DNA of 64,000 nt, from positions 1 through 64,000 of the forward strand of contig CAZHXF010000011.1 in NCBI GenBank assembly GCA_964536375.1. The letters run 5' to 3'. The DNA is from Desulfuromonas sp964536375 (GTDB lineage: Bacteria > Desulfobacterota > Desulfuromonadia > Desulfuromonadales > Desulfuromonadaceae). Position numbers and translations under genes: made by a program. The notes beneath the pieces were generated by a model that saw only the letters and a program-made list of their open reading frames with translations, did no database searches and had not been told where the DNA came from. Shown one piece after another: positions 8,883 through 16,768 of the stretch (within the stretch, counting starts at the first letter, position 1; each line of letters begins with the position of its first letter).

Positions 8883-8914
8883 GCTCTCAGCTAAATATAG
8901 TTGAGGGCTTTTTT
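8883..8914 (+). terminator. Rho-independent terminator after the DUF2235 gene
   Basis: GCTCTCAGCT (8883-8892) pairs with AGTTGAGGGC (8899-8908), including two G-T pairs, around a six-base loop, and is followed by six T residues. The stem and T-run form a standard intrinsic terminator 28 bases after the stop codon. Confidence 0.85.
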
Positions 8915-9021
8915 GTTTTCTTGTTGTTGGGATCCTGTAAAAATTGTAAATAGTCACAGTCGGTTAAACCAATAACTTTAAGTGATTAATTCAATCCTGC
9001 TACCAAAAAAGGTGGTATATT

Positions 9022-9038
9022 CTCCTTTCAAAAAGGAG
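9022..9038 (+). promoter_or_regulatory. Hairpin that would mask the ribosome site of the next gene
   Basis: CTCCTTT (9022-9028) and AAAGGAG (9032-9038) are perfect seven-base complements around a three-base loop. The right arm is the ribosome binding site of the hydroxylase gene that starts at 9045. In RNA this hairpin would hide the site, so translation may depend on melting by heat, a protein or a passing ribosome. The complementarity is seen directly; the control function is inferred. Confidence 0.45.
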
Positions 9039-9044
9039 CTGCTC

Positions 9045-9839
9045 ATGACTATAGAAAAACTGCTGATGCTGAGGGTCCTGTGTGTTTGGGGCGGTATTAT
9101 TGTTTTCTTTATTTTCGAGAGCCGTTATGCCTATCGGCGCAGTTCGGTATCTAAGGTAAAACGTTGGGTGACGAATCTTTCCCTAACGGTTATTAACGGC
9201 GTGGTCCTTAATCTGGTATTTGGGTTGGCTATCCTTGGTACTGTGGCTTATGTGACGCAAAACAGGCTGGGTTTGCTCTACCTTGTGGATTGGTCAGCGG
9301 GAGTACGGTTTCTGGTAACAGTAGTTGTTCTCGATTTCTTTCTCTACGTCTGGCATCTGCTTAATCATACTATGCCGACTCTGTGGCGTTTTCATCAGGT
9401 TCATCATAGTGATATGAATATGGATGTTTCTAGCGCTTCTCGGTTTCATATCGGTGAGCTGACCATGTCGGCGCTGATCAGAATATCCCTTATTTATGCA
9501 CTTGGTGTGAAGTTGGAAGAACTGGTGGTGTTCGAGATTGTGCTGGTGTTGGCAGCCCAATTTCAGCATAGCGTGCTGCGAGTGCCTGAGTGGTTCGAAC
9601 GGATGTGGTGGGTTGTGTTTGTGCCACCGTCTATGCACCGCATTCACCATTCGGTGATCATCAAGGAACGGAATTCAAACTATGGAACCATTTTTTCTTT
9701 ATGGGATCGTTTTTTTGGTACGCTGGTTAGCCAGGTAAATCAAGAACAGATCCGTATTGGTGTTGGTAGTTACCATGATCCAGAGAAGCTGAAGCTGCCT
9801 CAGTTGCTTATACTGCCGTTTAAACAAGTCGCGAAATAA
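9045..9839 (+). CDS. Sterol desaturase / fatty acid hydroxylase family membrane protein
   Basis: The 264-residue protein belongs to the di-iron membrane hydroxylase superfamily. Three histidine clusters are seen: HLLNH (near residue 104), HQVHH (near 117) and HRIHH (near 198). Hydrophobic helices lie at about 5-25, 40-65, 80-100 and 140-180. Such proteins oxidise sterol-like or fatty acyl substrates, or hydroxylate lipids, at the membrane using molecular oxygen. In a presumed anaerobe the substrate is unknown, and oxygen-detoxifying or ether-lipid roles are possible. The ATG at 9045 has an AAGGAG site, preferred over a longer frame from 8982. That site lies in the hairpin at 9022-9038. No terminator is seen before the repeat element at 9853. 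Confidence 0.85.
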   Translation: MTIEKLLMLRVLCVWGGIIVFFIFESRYAYRRSSVSKVKRWVTNLSLTVINGVVLNLVFGLAILGTVAYVTQNRLGLLYLVDWSAGVRFLVTVVVLDFFLYVWHLLNHTMPTLWRFHQVHHSDMNMDVSSASRFHIGELTMSALIRISLIYALGVKLEELVVFEIVLVLAAQFQHSVLRVPEWFERMWWVVFVPPSMHRIHHSVIIKERNSNYGTIFSLWDRFFGTLVSQVNQEQIRIGVGSYHDPEKLKLPQLLILPFKQVAK

Positions 9840-9852
9840 ATACAAAAAACAA

Positions 9853-10215
9853 CCTGATTAATACCAACCTTCCGCTAGCGCCACAAAGGTCGTCACTCTC
9901 GCGCAGGCAGGAGTCTAGTGTTTTATGTAAAAACTATGGGATATGAAGTTACTTCTTGGAGAGGTTCTTAATTGCTATCTAGTCAATGGCACACCCTTTA
10001 TTTACAGGGATATGCAGGATAGTCAGGATGAAATCAACGGCTTTGATTCGGGTTTAGCATCCTGAATATCCTGTGCATCCCTGTTAAATGGGATTATGGG
10101 ACATAGATTATGGGACAGGCATGTACTTCTGCGTTGGTCATCGAGAAGAGCAGAGGATACATAGAGAAGCTTAAAGGCTGAATAGAATCATAGCGGAAGA
10201 TTGGTTCTAATTAGG
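9853..10215. mobile_element. MITE-like repeat element, copy A (full length, 363 bp)
   Basis: The element is bounded by imperfect 24-base terminal inverted repeats (about 20 of 24 match): CCTGATTAATACC... at the left and ...GGTTCTAATTAGG at the right. Just inside the left end is a hairpin-forming stretch, CACTCTCGCGCAGG with a GGGAGT arm. The same left end recurs at 52271 and 56243, and the right end at 47703 and 56418. It has no coding capacity. A second inverted repeat type (9994-10089) is nested inside. The pattern fits a non-autonomous transposon family mobilised in trans. No clear target duplication is visible for this copy. Confidence 0.7.
9994..10089. repeat. Long inverted repeat R2, copy 1
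   Basis: A left arm with ACAGGGATATGCAGGAT and a right arm with ATCCTGAATATCCTGTG then CATCCCTGTTAAA are near-complementary across about 30 bases. Related arms occur at 47031-47144, 47250-47290 (left arm only) and 47441-47546. The repeat is palindromic and non-coding. Similar ACAGGGAT/ATCCCTGT repeats are frequent between genes in many environmental bacterial genomes. Confidence 0.75.
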
Positions 10216-10261
10216 ATGATTTATCCACTGGCTGGAGCTGGCTGATGATGATTTTAGCGCG

Positions 10262-11098
10262 TCAATCGGCAGTGTTCAAACGCCAATCGTAACTGTAGTC
10301 AGTGGGGCCATGATATTGTTGCAGTTTGTCTACCAAGGGTGGCGCGGCGTAATTTTGCAGATGTTGTAGCAATTGTTGCTCATTGGCACCAAAGTCTGTT
10401 TGAAACCAGGCGTAGATGCTCGAAAGAACCAGCTTGCCTTTAGTAAAACGCACTGCGCGTGGACTGTTAATAAAATCGTAGGTCCCTTTATCCAGTAATT
10501 GTTCGCTGTTTGCTGCGCTAAACGGTTGCGGTTGCAGGTTAGAGCAGCCCATGCTGGCACAGTTAATAACGTAATGAACACGCTTATCCTGCCATATTGG
10601 TCGCAAAATTCTATGCTCAATGTCGTTGAGAGATAATCTTTCCCCTTCAATTGTGATCAGTTTTAAATCCCATGGTCCACGACTGAACCAACCGGAACGG
10701 ATATCTCGGATACTGGTAAGCGGATAATGATCAAGGATAATGCCCACGGTAAGAGCATTGTAGATATTTATCCAGCTTGCTTTTTGCTCAGCACGGTTAA
10801 GCAGCGACATTGGCAAGGCGCTCATTGCCTTCAGGTATTTTTTGAGCGCGGCTTTATCCTCTGGAGTTACTTGAGAATAACGTATTAAACTTGGGTTGCC
10901 GCTGCTGCCTGCCACCAGGTAGTTGTTGAGAAAATGCCCCCATAGTGAATGACCAACCTCTACCGTGCTGCTTTGTTCATGTGCCAGCCACCGCGGTAAC
11001 AGGTCTGCTTTAGGTGCGGCATAAGCATTCAATACCATGCTGGAATATAACATCAGCATAACGGTTGTTGTCAGTATCCACCTATTGAAACAAATCAT
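10262..11098 (-). CDS. DUF547 domain protein, exported
   Basis: The 278-residue protein has a signal peptide (charged start, hydrophobic residues about 8-25, AYA-A cleavage near 28) and then a DUF547 domain. Family features are visible in KASWINIYNALTVGIIL (near 108), a DLKLITIEGERLSLNDIEHRIL block (near 148) and HYVINCASMGCSNL (near 177), with conserved His and Cys that suggest an enzyme fold. DUF547 proteins are periplasmic or membrane-anchored and their function is unknown; some bacterial members sit with glutaredoxin or peptidase-like genes. The gene is transcribed toward repeat element A. It lies 57 bases downstream of the ubiB-like gene on the same strand and may share its transcript. 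Confidence 0.85.
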   Translation of the reverse strand: MICFNRWILTTTVMLMLYSSMVLNAYAAPKADLLPRWLAHEQSSTVEVGHSLWGHFLNNYLVAGSSGNPSLIRYSQVTPEDKAALKKYLKAMSALPMSLLNRAEQKASWINIYNALTVGIILDHYPLTSIRDIRSGWFSRGPWDLKLITIEGERLSLNDIEHRILRPIWQDKRVHYVINCASMGCSNLQPQPFSAANSEQLLDKGTYDFINSPRAVRFTKGKLVLSSIYAWFQTDFGANEQQLLQHLQNYAAPPLVDKLQQYHGPTDYSYDWRLNTAD

Positions 11099-11155
11099 AG
11101 CGTTGTGACTCTTTTAGTTAAAAATCTCTGCTGCTTATAAAAAACATGAATTCTC

Positions 11156-12724
11156 CTAGCGTTTCTTAAATACTGTTATCGCGGCGGCAATGAGACAGAT
11201 TATAGAAGGGTAGAGCGACCAACTTTGTGGCATAAATTGAAAATAAAATGCTAAGCCCAAATAGAAGATTAACCATGTGACGGTGCGCAGGTGTTTACCA
11301 ACTTGTTCTAGCATGTACTGACGGTCTGAGCCAGCCATACGGACAACAAGATCCCCTTGCTCGGCTAGTTCTATAACCTGGCGCGCCTTTGTCGCGGTGA
11401 GGGGCAATTGCAGTAACTCATGCTTAATTTTATCGAGGGGCAACCTGTCTTCACCTAAGGCACGCGGCAGGTTCTCTTTTAGGATTGGCAGTATGTCCTT
11501 GATGCCGTTAAAGTTGTCAATGTACTGCGTGCCCATCCCTTCAATCAAAGAGCTTACCCGCATCACATAGATAACGTCCTGAGGTAATTTAAATGGCTGA
11601 TCATGCAACACTTCAAGGATACCAAAAGCTAACTCCTGCATGCTGGAAGCGTTGAGTTGTTCGCTATCAAAAACATCAAATAGACTTTCGGCTACGCTGC
11701 TCAACGAGCTGAAATCTGAATCTTCGGTCAGGATCCCCATCTTGCGGGTGGCACTGACCAGTAGTTCGAAATTGCGTTCATAGGCTGCTTTGACTGCATA
11801 GATCATCGCTTGGCGCATCTGCTGGGGAATGCGACTGACCATACCGAAGTCGAGCAGGATCAACTCGCCTTGTGGGCTGACCAGCAAATTACCTGGATGG
11901 GGGTCAGCGTGAAAGTAGCCTTTTACTAGGATCTGCTCGGTGTAAAACAACACCAACTGCTGCATGAGTTCGCTAAACGAAATATCGAGTTTAGCCAGTG
12001 CTTCAGCGTCGTCAAATCTGGTTCCTTCCTCAAAGCTCATAACCAGAGCAGTATCGCAGCAGTATTCGGGGTAGGGCTTGGGGAAACGAACTTTTCCAGC
12101 ACCATAAACCTGACTGAAATGTTGCAGATTAGCCAGCTCTTGCAGCATGCTGACTTCCTGGCGGATAACCTGAGTGAACGCTTTTAATACCGATTCTATC
12201 GAGTGGCGGGTTTGGTCGGTGAACAGCGGTCTGAATAACTTAAGGAAAAGGTTAAGTAAAAGAATGTCTATGTGGACCTGAAATTGAATGTTTTCGCGTA
12301 ACAGCTTTACTGCGACGATATGTTTCCCGTCGCGTAGCTGCGCTTTATGTACCTGACCGATTGATGCGCTGGCAATTGGTTGTTGGTCGAAGTAACTAAA
12401 TACTTCCGGATCAGGAAATGAGCGCTGAAACGCTTTTTGGCGGTCTTGTGCACCCATCTCGGGCATCTGGTCGTGTAATTGGCGCAACGCCTGTAGATAT
12501 TCGGCGTCAAAGAAATCTGCCCGGGTGGCAAGAACTTGAGCCAGTTTAAGAAAGCTGGCCCCGAGTGAGCGAATATTTTCAACCAGATCGTTCGGGCTAA
12601 GTGGTTTCCACAGTAGCCAGCTCTGGCGACGACGAAACAGGAGGAATACAGTTATCAAAAATCTGAAAACTGCGTAACTGCGCTGCGGTCTGCAGTAATA
12701 TACGGCAATATAAAAACGGTGCAT
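11156..12724 (-). CDS. ABC1/UbiB family atypical kinase
   Basis: The 522-residue protein matches the UbiB/COQ8 atypical kinases, which support isoprenoid quinone synthesis, probably as membrane ATPases. Visible features are the KxGQ-like segment LKLAQVLATRADFF, the alanine-rich loop ASIGQVHKA replacing a glycine-rich loop, a VAVK lysine, the catalytic HADPHPGNLL, and the metal-binding LLDFGMVSRI. Two C-terminal transmembrane helices (about 480-518) end in FKKR. I prefer the ATG at 12724, five bases after the upstream stop. An ATG at 12766 would add 14 residues and overlap the phasin-like gene by 38 bases. In an organism using menaquinone the exact pathway role is open. Confidence 0.9.
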   Translation of the reverse strand: MHRFYIAVYYCRPQRSYAVFRFLITVFLLFRRRQSWLLWKPLSPNDLVENIRSLGASFLKLAQVLATRADFFDAEYLQALRQLHDQMPEMGAQDRQKAFQRSFPDPEVFSYFDQQPIASASIGQVHKAQLRDGKHIVAVKLLRENIQFQVHIDILLLNLFLKLFRPLFTDQTRHSIESVLKAFTQVIRQEVSMLQELANLQHFSQVYGAGKVRFPKPYPEYCCDTALVMSFEEGTRFDDAEALAKLDISFSELMQQLVLFYTEQILVKGYFHADPHPGNLLVSPQGELILLDFGMVSRIPQQMRQAMIYAVKAAYERNFELLVSATRKMGILTEDSDFSSLSSVAESLFDVFDSEQLNASSMQELAFGILEVLHDQPFKLPQDVIYVMRVSSLIEGMGTQYIDNFNGIKDILPILKENLPRALGEDRLPLDKIKHELLQLPLTATKARQVIELAEQGDLVVRMAGSDRQYMLEQVGKHLRTVTWLIFYLGLAFYFQFMPQSWSLYPSIICLIAAAITVFKKR

Positions 12725-12728
12725 CAAG

Positions 12729-13004
12729 TTACTTTTCCAATTCCTGTTTAAGCTTTTCCAGATCATCCTTAGTTGCTAGATTTAATTCTTCTACGATCTC
12801 TTTAAGGATGTCTTTAAACATACCTTTGAATTGCTCCTTTTCATTTTCACCGCGTTGGGCCATCTCGTCAAAAAAAGTGCGCCCAGTTTCCTCGCTTTTT
12901 TCCTGCCAGGCTTTGATCTCATCATTGCTGTTTTCAATTTTTTCTTTGGCTGCTAGTGCTCCACCCAAAACAGCATAAAATAATTGCTCAATTTTTTTGT
13001 CCAT
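12729..13004 (-). CDS. Small phasin-like helical protein
   Basis: The 91-residue protein is almost entirely helical and highly charged, with heptad-like C-terminal residues (DDLEKLKQELEK), a pattern seen in phasin-superfamily (PhaI-like) and polyhydroxyalkanoate granule-associated proteins. Such proteins often precede an ABC1/UbiB gene in related bacteria, and here ubiB follows directly. The ATG at 13004 has an AAGGAG site, better than the TTG one codon upstream. Binding to a granule or membrane is possible, but no polyhydroxyalkanoate gene is present in the window. It may instead be a partner of UbiB. Confidence 0.65.
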   Translation of the reverse strand: MDKKIEQLFYAVLGGALAAKEKIENSNDEIKAWQEKSEETGRTFFDEMAQRGENEKEQFKGMFKDILKEIVEELNLATKDDLEKLKQELEK

Positions 13005-13120
13005 CAATTAGCTCCTTTTTGTGTGGTAATATTTTTCAGTAAATTTCTTGTCCCTATTCTCCGACGACTTCAAACATGTCCAGATAATGAAGCGTATTGG
13101 AGGTAAGCACTTATGTTCAT

Positions 13121-13146
13121 ATTATTACAACAATGCTTGTAATAAT
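13121..13146 (+). promoter_or_regulatory. Perfect 10-base inverted repeat upstream of the PNPOx gene
   Basis: ATTATTACAA (13121-13130) and TTGTAATAAT (13137-13146) are perfect complements separated by six bases. There is no T-run, so it is not a terminator. It lies 92 bases before the start of the PNPOx-like gene, which fits an operator for a dimeric regulator. The regulator is unknown. Confidence 0.5.
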
Positions 13147-13237
13147 GGAATACACTTATAAATAAGCGTAACCTGAAAGATAGCTAAAGTGTCGCGTTAC
13201 TGTACTTTTTTATTACTTAGATTGAATGGAGTAAAAT

Positions 13238-13624
13238 ATGGATCTGAAAAATTATTTTGAAACTTATGATGGTACGGGGATCTTATCAACTGCAGATACT
13301 GCGGGAAGGGTCGATGCCGCTATATACGCTCGTCCACATGTATTGCATGATGGCACTGTAGCCATGATTATGCTTGATCGTCTAACCCATAAGAATTTGC
13401 AGGAAAATCCCTATGCCGTGTACCTGTTTATGGAACAGGGTTCTGGTTACTCTGGAATCCGGATGTTTTTGAAAAAAGTTCGTGAAGATGATGATCAGCA
13501 ATTGATAAACAGTATGTCTAGACGTAATTTGTCCTCGGAAGAGGAAGGGACACATGGGGATAAGTTCATAGTTTATTTTGAGGTTGAGAAAACACTTAAG
13601 CTTGTCGGCAGCGAATTAGCTTGA
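13238..13624 (+). CDS. Pyridoxamine 5'-phosphate oxidase family flavoprotein
   Basis: The 128-residue protein has the split-barrel FMN-binding fold of the PNPOx-like superfamily. GTGILSTADTAGRVDAAIYARP at residues 12-33 is the usual first strand pair, followed by MIMLDRLTHKNLQENPYAVYLF (near 48-68), the segment that normally contacts flavin phosphate. It is shorter than true PdxH (about 210 residues), so vitamin B6 synthesis is unlikely. Small members reduce or bind flavins, F420 or heme. The gene has its own ribosome site (TGGAG), an upstream palindrome and a terminator, so it is probably a single-gene transcript. Confidence 0.85.
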   Translation: MDLKNYFETYDGTGILSTADTAGRVDAAIYARPHVLHDGTVAMIMLDRLTHKNLQENPYAVYLFMEQGSGYSGIRMFLKKVREDDDQQLINSMSRRNLSSEEEGTHGDKFIVYFEVEKTLKLVGSELA

Positions 13625-13645
13625 TTGCCAGCTTAGTAGGTAGAC

Positions 13646-13685
13646 AAAAAGCCCTGTATCTCGTTTGAGGTGCAGGGCTTTTTGT
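13646..13685 (+). terminator. Intrinsic terminator after the PNPOx gene
   Basis: AAAAAGCCCTG (13646-13656) and CAGGGCTTTTT (13673-13683) are complementary around a 16-base loop that can pair partly (TA with TG). The A and T tracts on both sides make it able to work in both directions. Confidence 0.88.
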
Positions 13686-13783
13686 TGTTTAATTTCAGCA
13701 CCTAGTTAAAACTATTTAGCTGCTAAGTAAAGTTGCCTGTTTCCATGCCTGCAGTTTTCTTTGATAATGTAGCCAAGAAAAAT

Positions 13784-13803
13784 ATGCCTATAGGGCATTT
13801 TTT
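13784..13803 (+). terminator. Weak terminator-like hairpin
   Basis: ATGCC and GGCAT flank a TATAG loop and are followed by six T residues. The stem is only five base pairs. It lies 80 bases before the histidine kinase gene and could be a leftover terminator or an attenuator. A TATAAT hexamer follows at 13846-13851, possibly the -10 of the kinase promoter, though no good -35 is seen. Confidence 0.35.
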
Positions 13804-13882
13804 AGTGAGGATAAGCAATTATGTAACCTGTCAACTAACTGGTTATATAATACATTCAGGTGACTAATTCCAAGGCAATGCA

Positions 13883-16768
13883 ATGAAAATACGTTTTAAA
13901 ATAGCCGTTTTAGCGGTGTCAGTAGTCTTAGTAACCACGGTGTCTATTGTGGCGATTATTTATGTTCAACTTGAAAAAATGCAAAACGATGTTGCCCAAG
14001 AGTTGTTTGCTATTGAGATTAAAGATGCTGAGAAAGTTGTACAGAATACAAGCTTAATGATAACTGCATTGCGTTCCGAAGTGGAGCGGCGGCTTAAATA
14101 CAATCTTAAGGCGGCGTTTGCTTTATTGGATAGTGCCGGACCGTTGCGGGTAATGCCGCAGACGCGTTCCTGGTCAATGGTGAATCAATTTGACTTGTCC
14201 ACCAGGTCTGCCGAATTACCCCGATTGGTTTTAGCTGGACTGGATAACCATGATTTAGACTATGAAAACACTGATGTCATTATCCGTAAATTGGCTGAGA
14301 TAACAGGGGTAACTTGTACTTTATTTCAGCGGGTCAATATGAAAGGGGATATGCTGCTGGTTTCTACTACGGTTACAACTGTGAGTGGCAAGTCTGCGGT
14401 GGGTACTTTTATCCCGGCTCTACATCCAGATGGTAGCACTGACCCTGTTGTCAGCAAGGTTCTGTCCGGGGAGATTTTTATAGGTCGTGCTTACGTGGTC
14501 AATGACTGGTACAACACCGCCTATATGCCACTTTATGCTGCGGATAAACAGTATGTTATCGGCATGTTGTATGTTGGTGAGCGGCAATCAGAGCTAGTGG
14601 CGTTGTTGGATTCTATAGAGAAGCTATCGGTTGCCAACGATGGTCATGTTTTTATGCTGGAACGTGATCATGGTAATGGTCAACAATGTATAAAAAACGT
14701 GCGTGAATTAAATCAAGTTACGGGTAAGTGCATATCACAGCCAGCTTTAAATGAACTCTTTCTCGATGAACAGTTAGCGACACCAGTCGGGGTTCAGGTA
14801 CTTATTGGTGAACAACTTGAGCAACAATATCCAGAATTAGCAGATGTGATTATCGCCTATGGTTACTTTGCCCCATGGGATTGGATAATTGGCGTTTGTT
14901 ACGAGCATAAAAAAGATGATCCAGCATATGCACATTTAGATGCGATGCTGCACCGAACTTTTGCCCTTGTAGCCGGCGGAGCGATCTTGTGTTTTCTGGT
15001 GGCACTGTTGATTGCTTATCGGCTGGCTGCGGGGATCAGCCGACCTTTAGAACGGGCGGTAATTGCTTTCCAAAATGTAGGCAAGGGCGATTTCGCCTGT
15101 CAATTAGAACAGACCAGTGGTTTTGAACTGCAACAACTTTATTCATCTTTCAATGGCATGCTACAGAATTTACAACAAGTAACTATTTCTCGCGATCAGC
15201 TGGATATTGAAGTTTCGGCAAGACAAAGAGCTGAAAAAGAATTGCAGCAAATGGTCGACAATCTGGCAACAATTATTAATGCCGCACCTATGGCGATAAC
15301 AGTGCTGTCTGCAAGTGGCGTGGTTACCTTATGGAATGCAGCTGCTGAACGCTTGTTTGGCTGGACCGAGCACGAAGTTGTTGGAGATGTTTATCCTCCG
15401 GGTAGTGAAGAGCTGGAAAATGAATTTAGTACCTTGCTGGCGTTAATAGCTAACGGAGTCATTATCCAAGCTAAAGAGGTGCGCCGTTTCCATAAAAGTG
15501 GCGATCAACTGGAATTATTACTATCTGCTGCTCCGATGTACACGAACCTGTCTGAAGATGGTGTCATCATGATCCATGACGATATCTCTTCGCTCAAGCG
15601 GATACAGATACAACTACAGCAGAGTGATGAGCAATATCGCTCATTGTCGGCAGAGTTCGAGGCGATTCTAGACGGTATTCAAGATGCTATTTCTGTCATT
15701 GGTCCTGACATGATTGTTCGTTGGTGTAACCACAGTCAGCAACGGTGGGGAACAAGTGTTAACGAATCTGGTGCAGACTACAATTCTGGGAATAAAGATC
15801 GCGGTAAAAAGGATATTTGTCCGGTTACTGCTTGTTTTGCCACTGGTAAAATTCAGAGCGCCAAAGAAACCTCAGCTAACGGTATTCGCTGGGGGGTAAA
15901 AGCTTTCCCGCAGTTTAATGCCGAGGGAAATGTTGCGAGCGTAATTGAGGTGGCGAGCGACATTAGTGAATCGGTAATATTACGTGAAGAGGCTATGCGT
16001 TCAGCGCGTTTGGCCTCTCTTGGTGAACTGGCTGCGGGGATAGCTCATGAAATAAATAATCCCAATGGTGTAATTATGCATAGTGCACCAATACTGCAGG
16101 AAATTATGCGCTCAGTGCTACCGTTGCTGGATGAATTTGCGCAGGAAAATGGTGACTTTGTTCTTGGTCGTATGCCATATAGCCAAATACGTACTCGTTT
16201 GGAAAAATTACCGGAGAGGATTATTGAAGGGAGCCAGCGCATAAAATTTATCGTTGATGATCTAAAAGATTTTGTGCGTGATGAAGGTGATGAGAAACAA
16301 CTGGCTGTTGATTTAAATCAGGCTTTGGAAACAGCCGTCCGTTTAACGGCAAATACAGTAAAACAAGCTACGAACAATTTCAGCCTAAGCTATGCTGCTG
16401 ATCTGCCTCTGTTTGCCGGTTCTGTACAACGTATTGAGCAGGTTATTGTAAATTTAATCATGAATTCCTGTCAGGCTTTGCCGGATAACAGCGCCTCTAT
16501 AGACATCTCAACACGTTATGAGAAGGACAAAGAATGTATCGAGTTAATAATTGTCGATCAAGGTTGCGGTATCAGCGAGAGAGATATTATCCAGGTGACT
16601 AATCCATTTTTTACTACTAAGCGATCAACCGGCGGCACTGGTTTAGGTTTGTCGATTTCATCGCGGATAATTAAGGAACATAACGGTAATATGTACATCG
16701 ACAGTATGCTGCATAGCGGTACCACAATAATTGTCTCATTGCCTAAAGCGCCGGAAGGGAATAAATAG
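13883..16768 (+). CDS. Membrane sensor histidine kinase (Cache-HAMP-PAS-PAS-HisKA-HATPase)
   Basis: The 961-residue kinase has a transmembrane helix at about 7-28, a long extracytoplasmic sensor to about 357 resembling a fused Cache_3/Cache_2 domain (GKSAVGTF, GRAYVVNDWYNTAYMPLY), and a second helix at about 358-382. Then come a HAMP linker and two PAS domains (about 460-570 and 592-700). The phospho-accepting His722 lies in ELAAGIAHEINNP, with N box (near 852), G1 DQGCGIS (near 892) and G2 GTGLGLS (near 918). It overlaps the response regulator gene by one base, so the two are co-translated and almost certainly cognate. Cache sensors usually bind small organic ligands such as carboxylates or amino acids. 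The ligand here is unknown. Confidence 0.95.
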   Translation: MKIRFKIAVLAVSVVLVTTVSIVAIIYVQLEKMQNDVAQELFAIEIKDAEKVVQNTSLMITALRSEVERRLKYNLKAAFALLDSAGPLRVMPQTRSWSMVNQFDLSTRSAELPRLVLAGLDNHDLDYENTDVIIRKLAEITGVTCTLFQRVNMKGDMLLVSTTVTTVSGKSAVGTFIPALHPDGSTDPVVSKVLSGEIFIGRAYVVNDWYNTAYMPLYAADKQYVIGMLYVGERQSELVALLDSIEKLSVANDGHVFMLERDHGNGQQCIKNVRELNQVTGKCISQPALNELFLDEQLATPVGVQVLIGEQLEQQYPELADVIIAYGYFAPWDWIIGVCYEHKKDDPAYAHLDAMLHRTFALVAGGAILCFLVALLIAYRLAAGISRPLERAVIAFQNVGKGDFACQLEQTSGFELQQLYSSFNGMLQNLQQVTISRDQLDIEVSARQRAEKELQQMVDNLATIINAAPMAITVLSASGVVTLWNAAAERLFGWTEHEVVGDVYPPGSEELENEFSTLLALIANGVIIQAKEVRRFHKSGDQLELLLSAAPMYTNLSEDGVIMIHDDISSLKRIQIQLQQSDEQYRSLSAEFEAILDGIQDAISVIGPDMIVRWCNHSQQRWGTSVNESGADYNSGNKDRGKKDICPVTACFATGKIQSAKETSANGIRWGVKAFPQFNAEGNVASVIEVASDISESVILREEAMRSARLASLGELAAGIAHEINNPNGVIMHSAPILQEIMRSVLPLLDEFAQENGDFVLGRMPYSQIRTRLEKLPERIIEGSQRIKFIVDDLKDFVRDEGDEKQLAVDLNQALETAVRLTANTVKQATNNFSLSYAADLPLFAGSVQRIEQVIVNLIMNSCQALPDNSASIDISTRYEKDKECIELIIVDQGCGISERDIIQVTNPFFTTKRSTGGTGLGLSISSRIIKEHNGNMYIDSMLHSGTTIIVSLPKAPEGNK

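Noticed and set aside
9994..10089. CRISPR-like array in the repeat-rich intergenic regions
   Set aside because: The R2 units are inverted pairs without regular direct repeats or spacers, and no cas genes are present.
13741..13803. Possible c-di-GMP riboswitch before the histidine kinase
   Set aside because: The hairpin followed by T residues looks like a weak terminator, and the conserved riboswitch core is absent.
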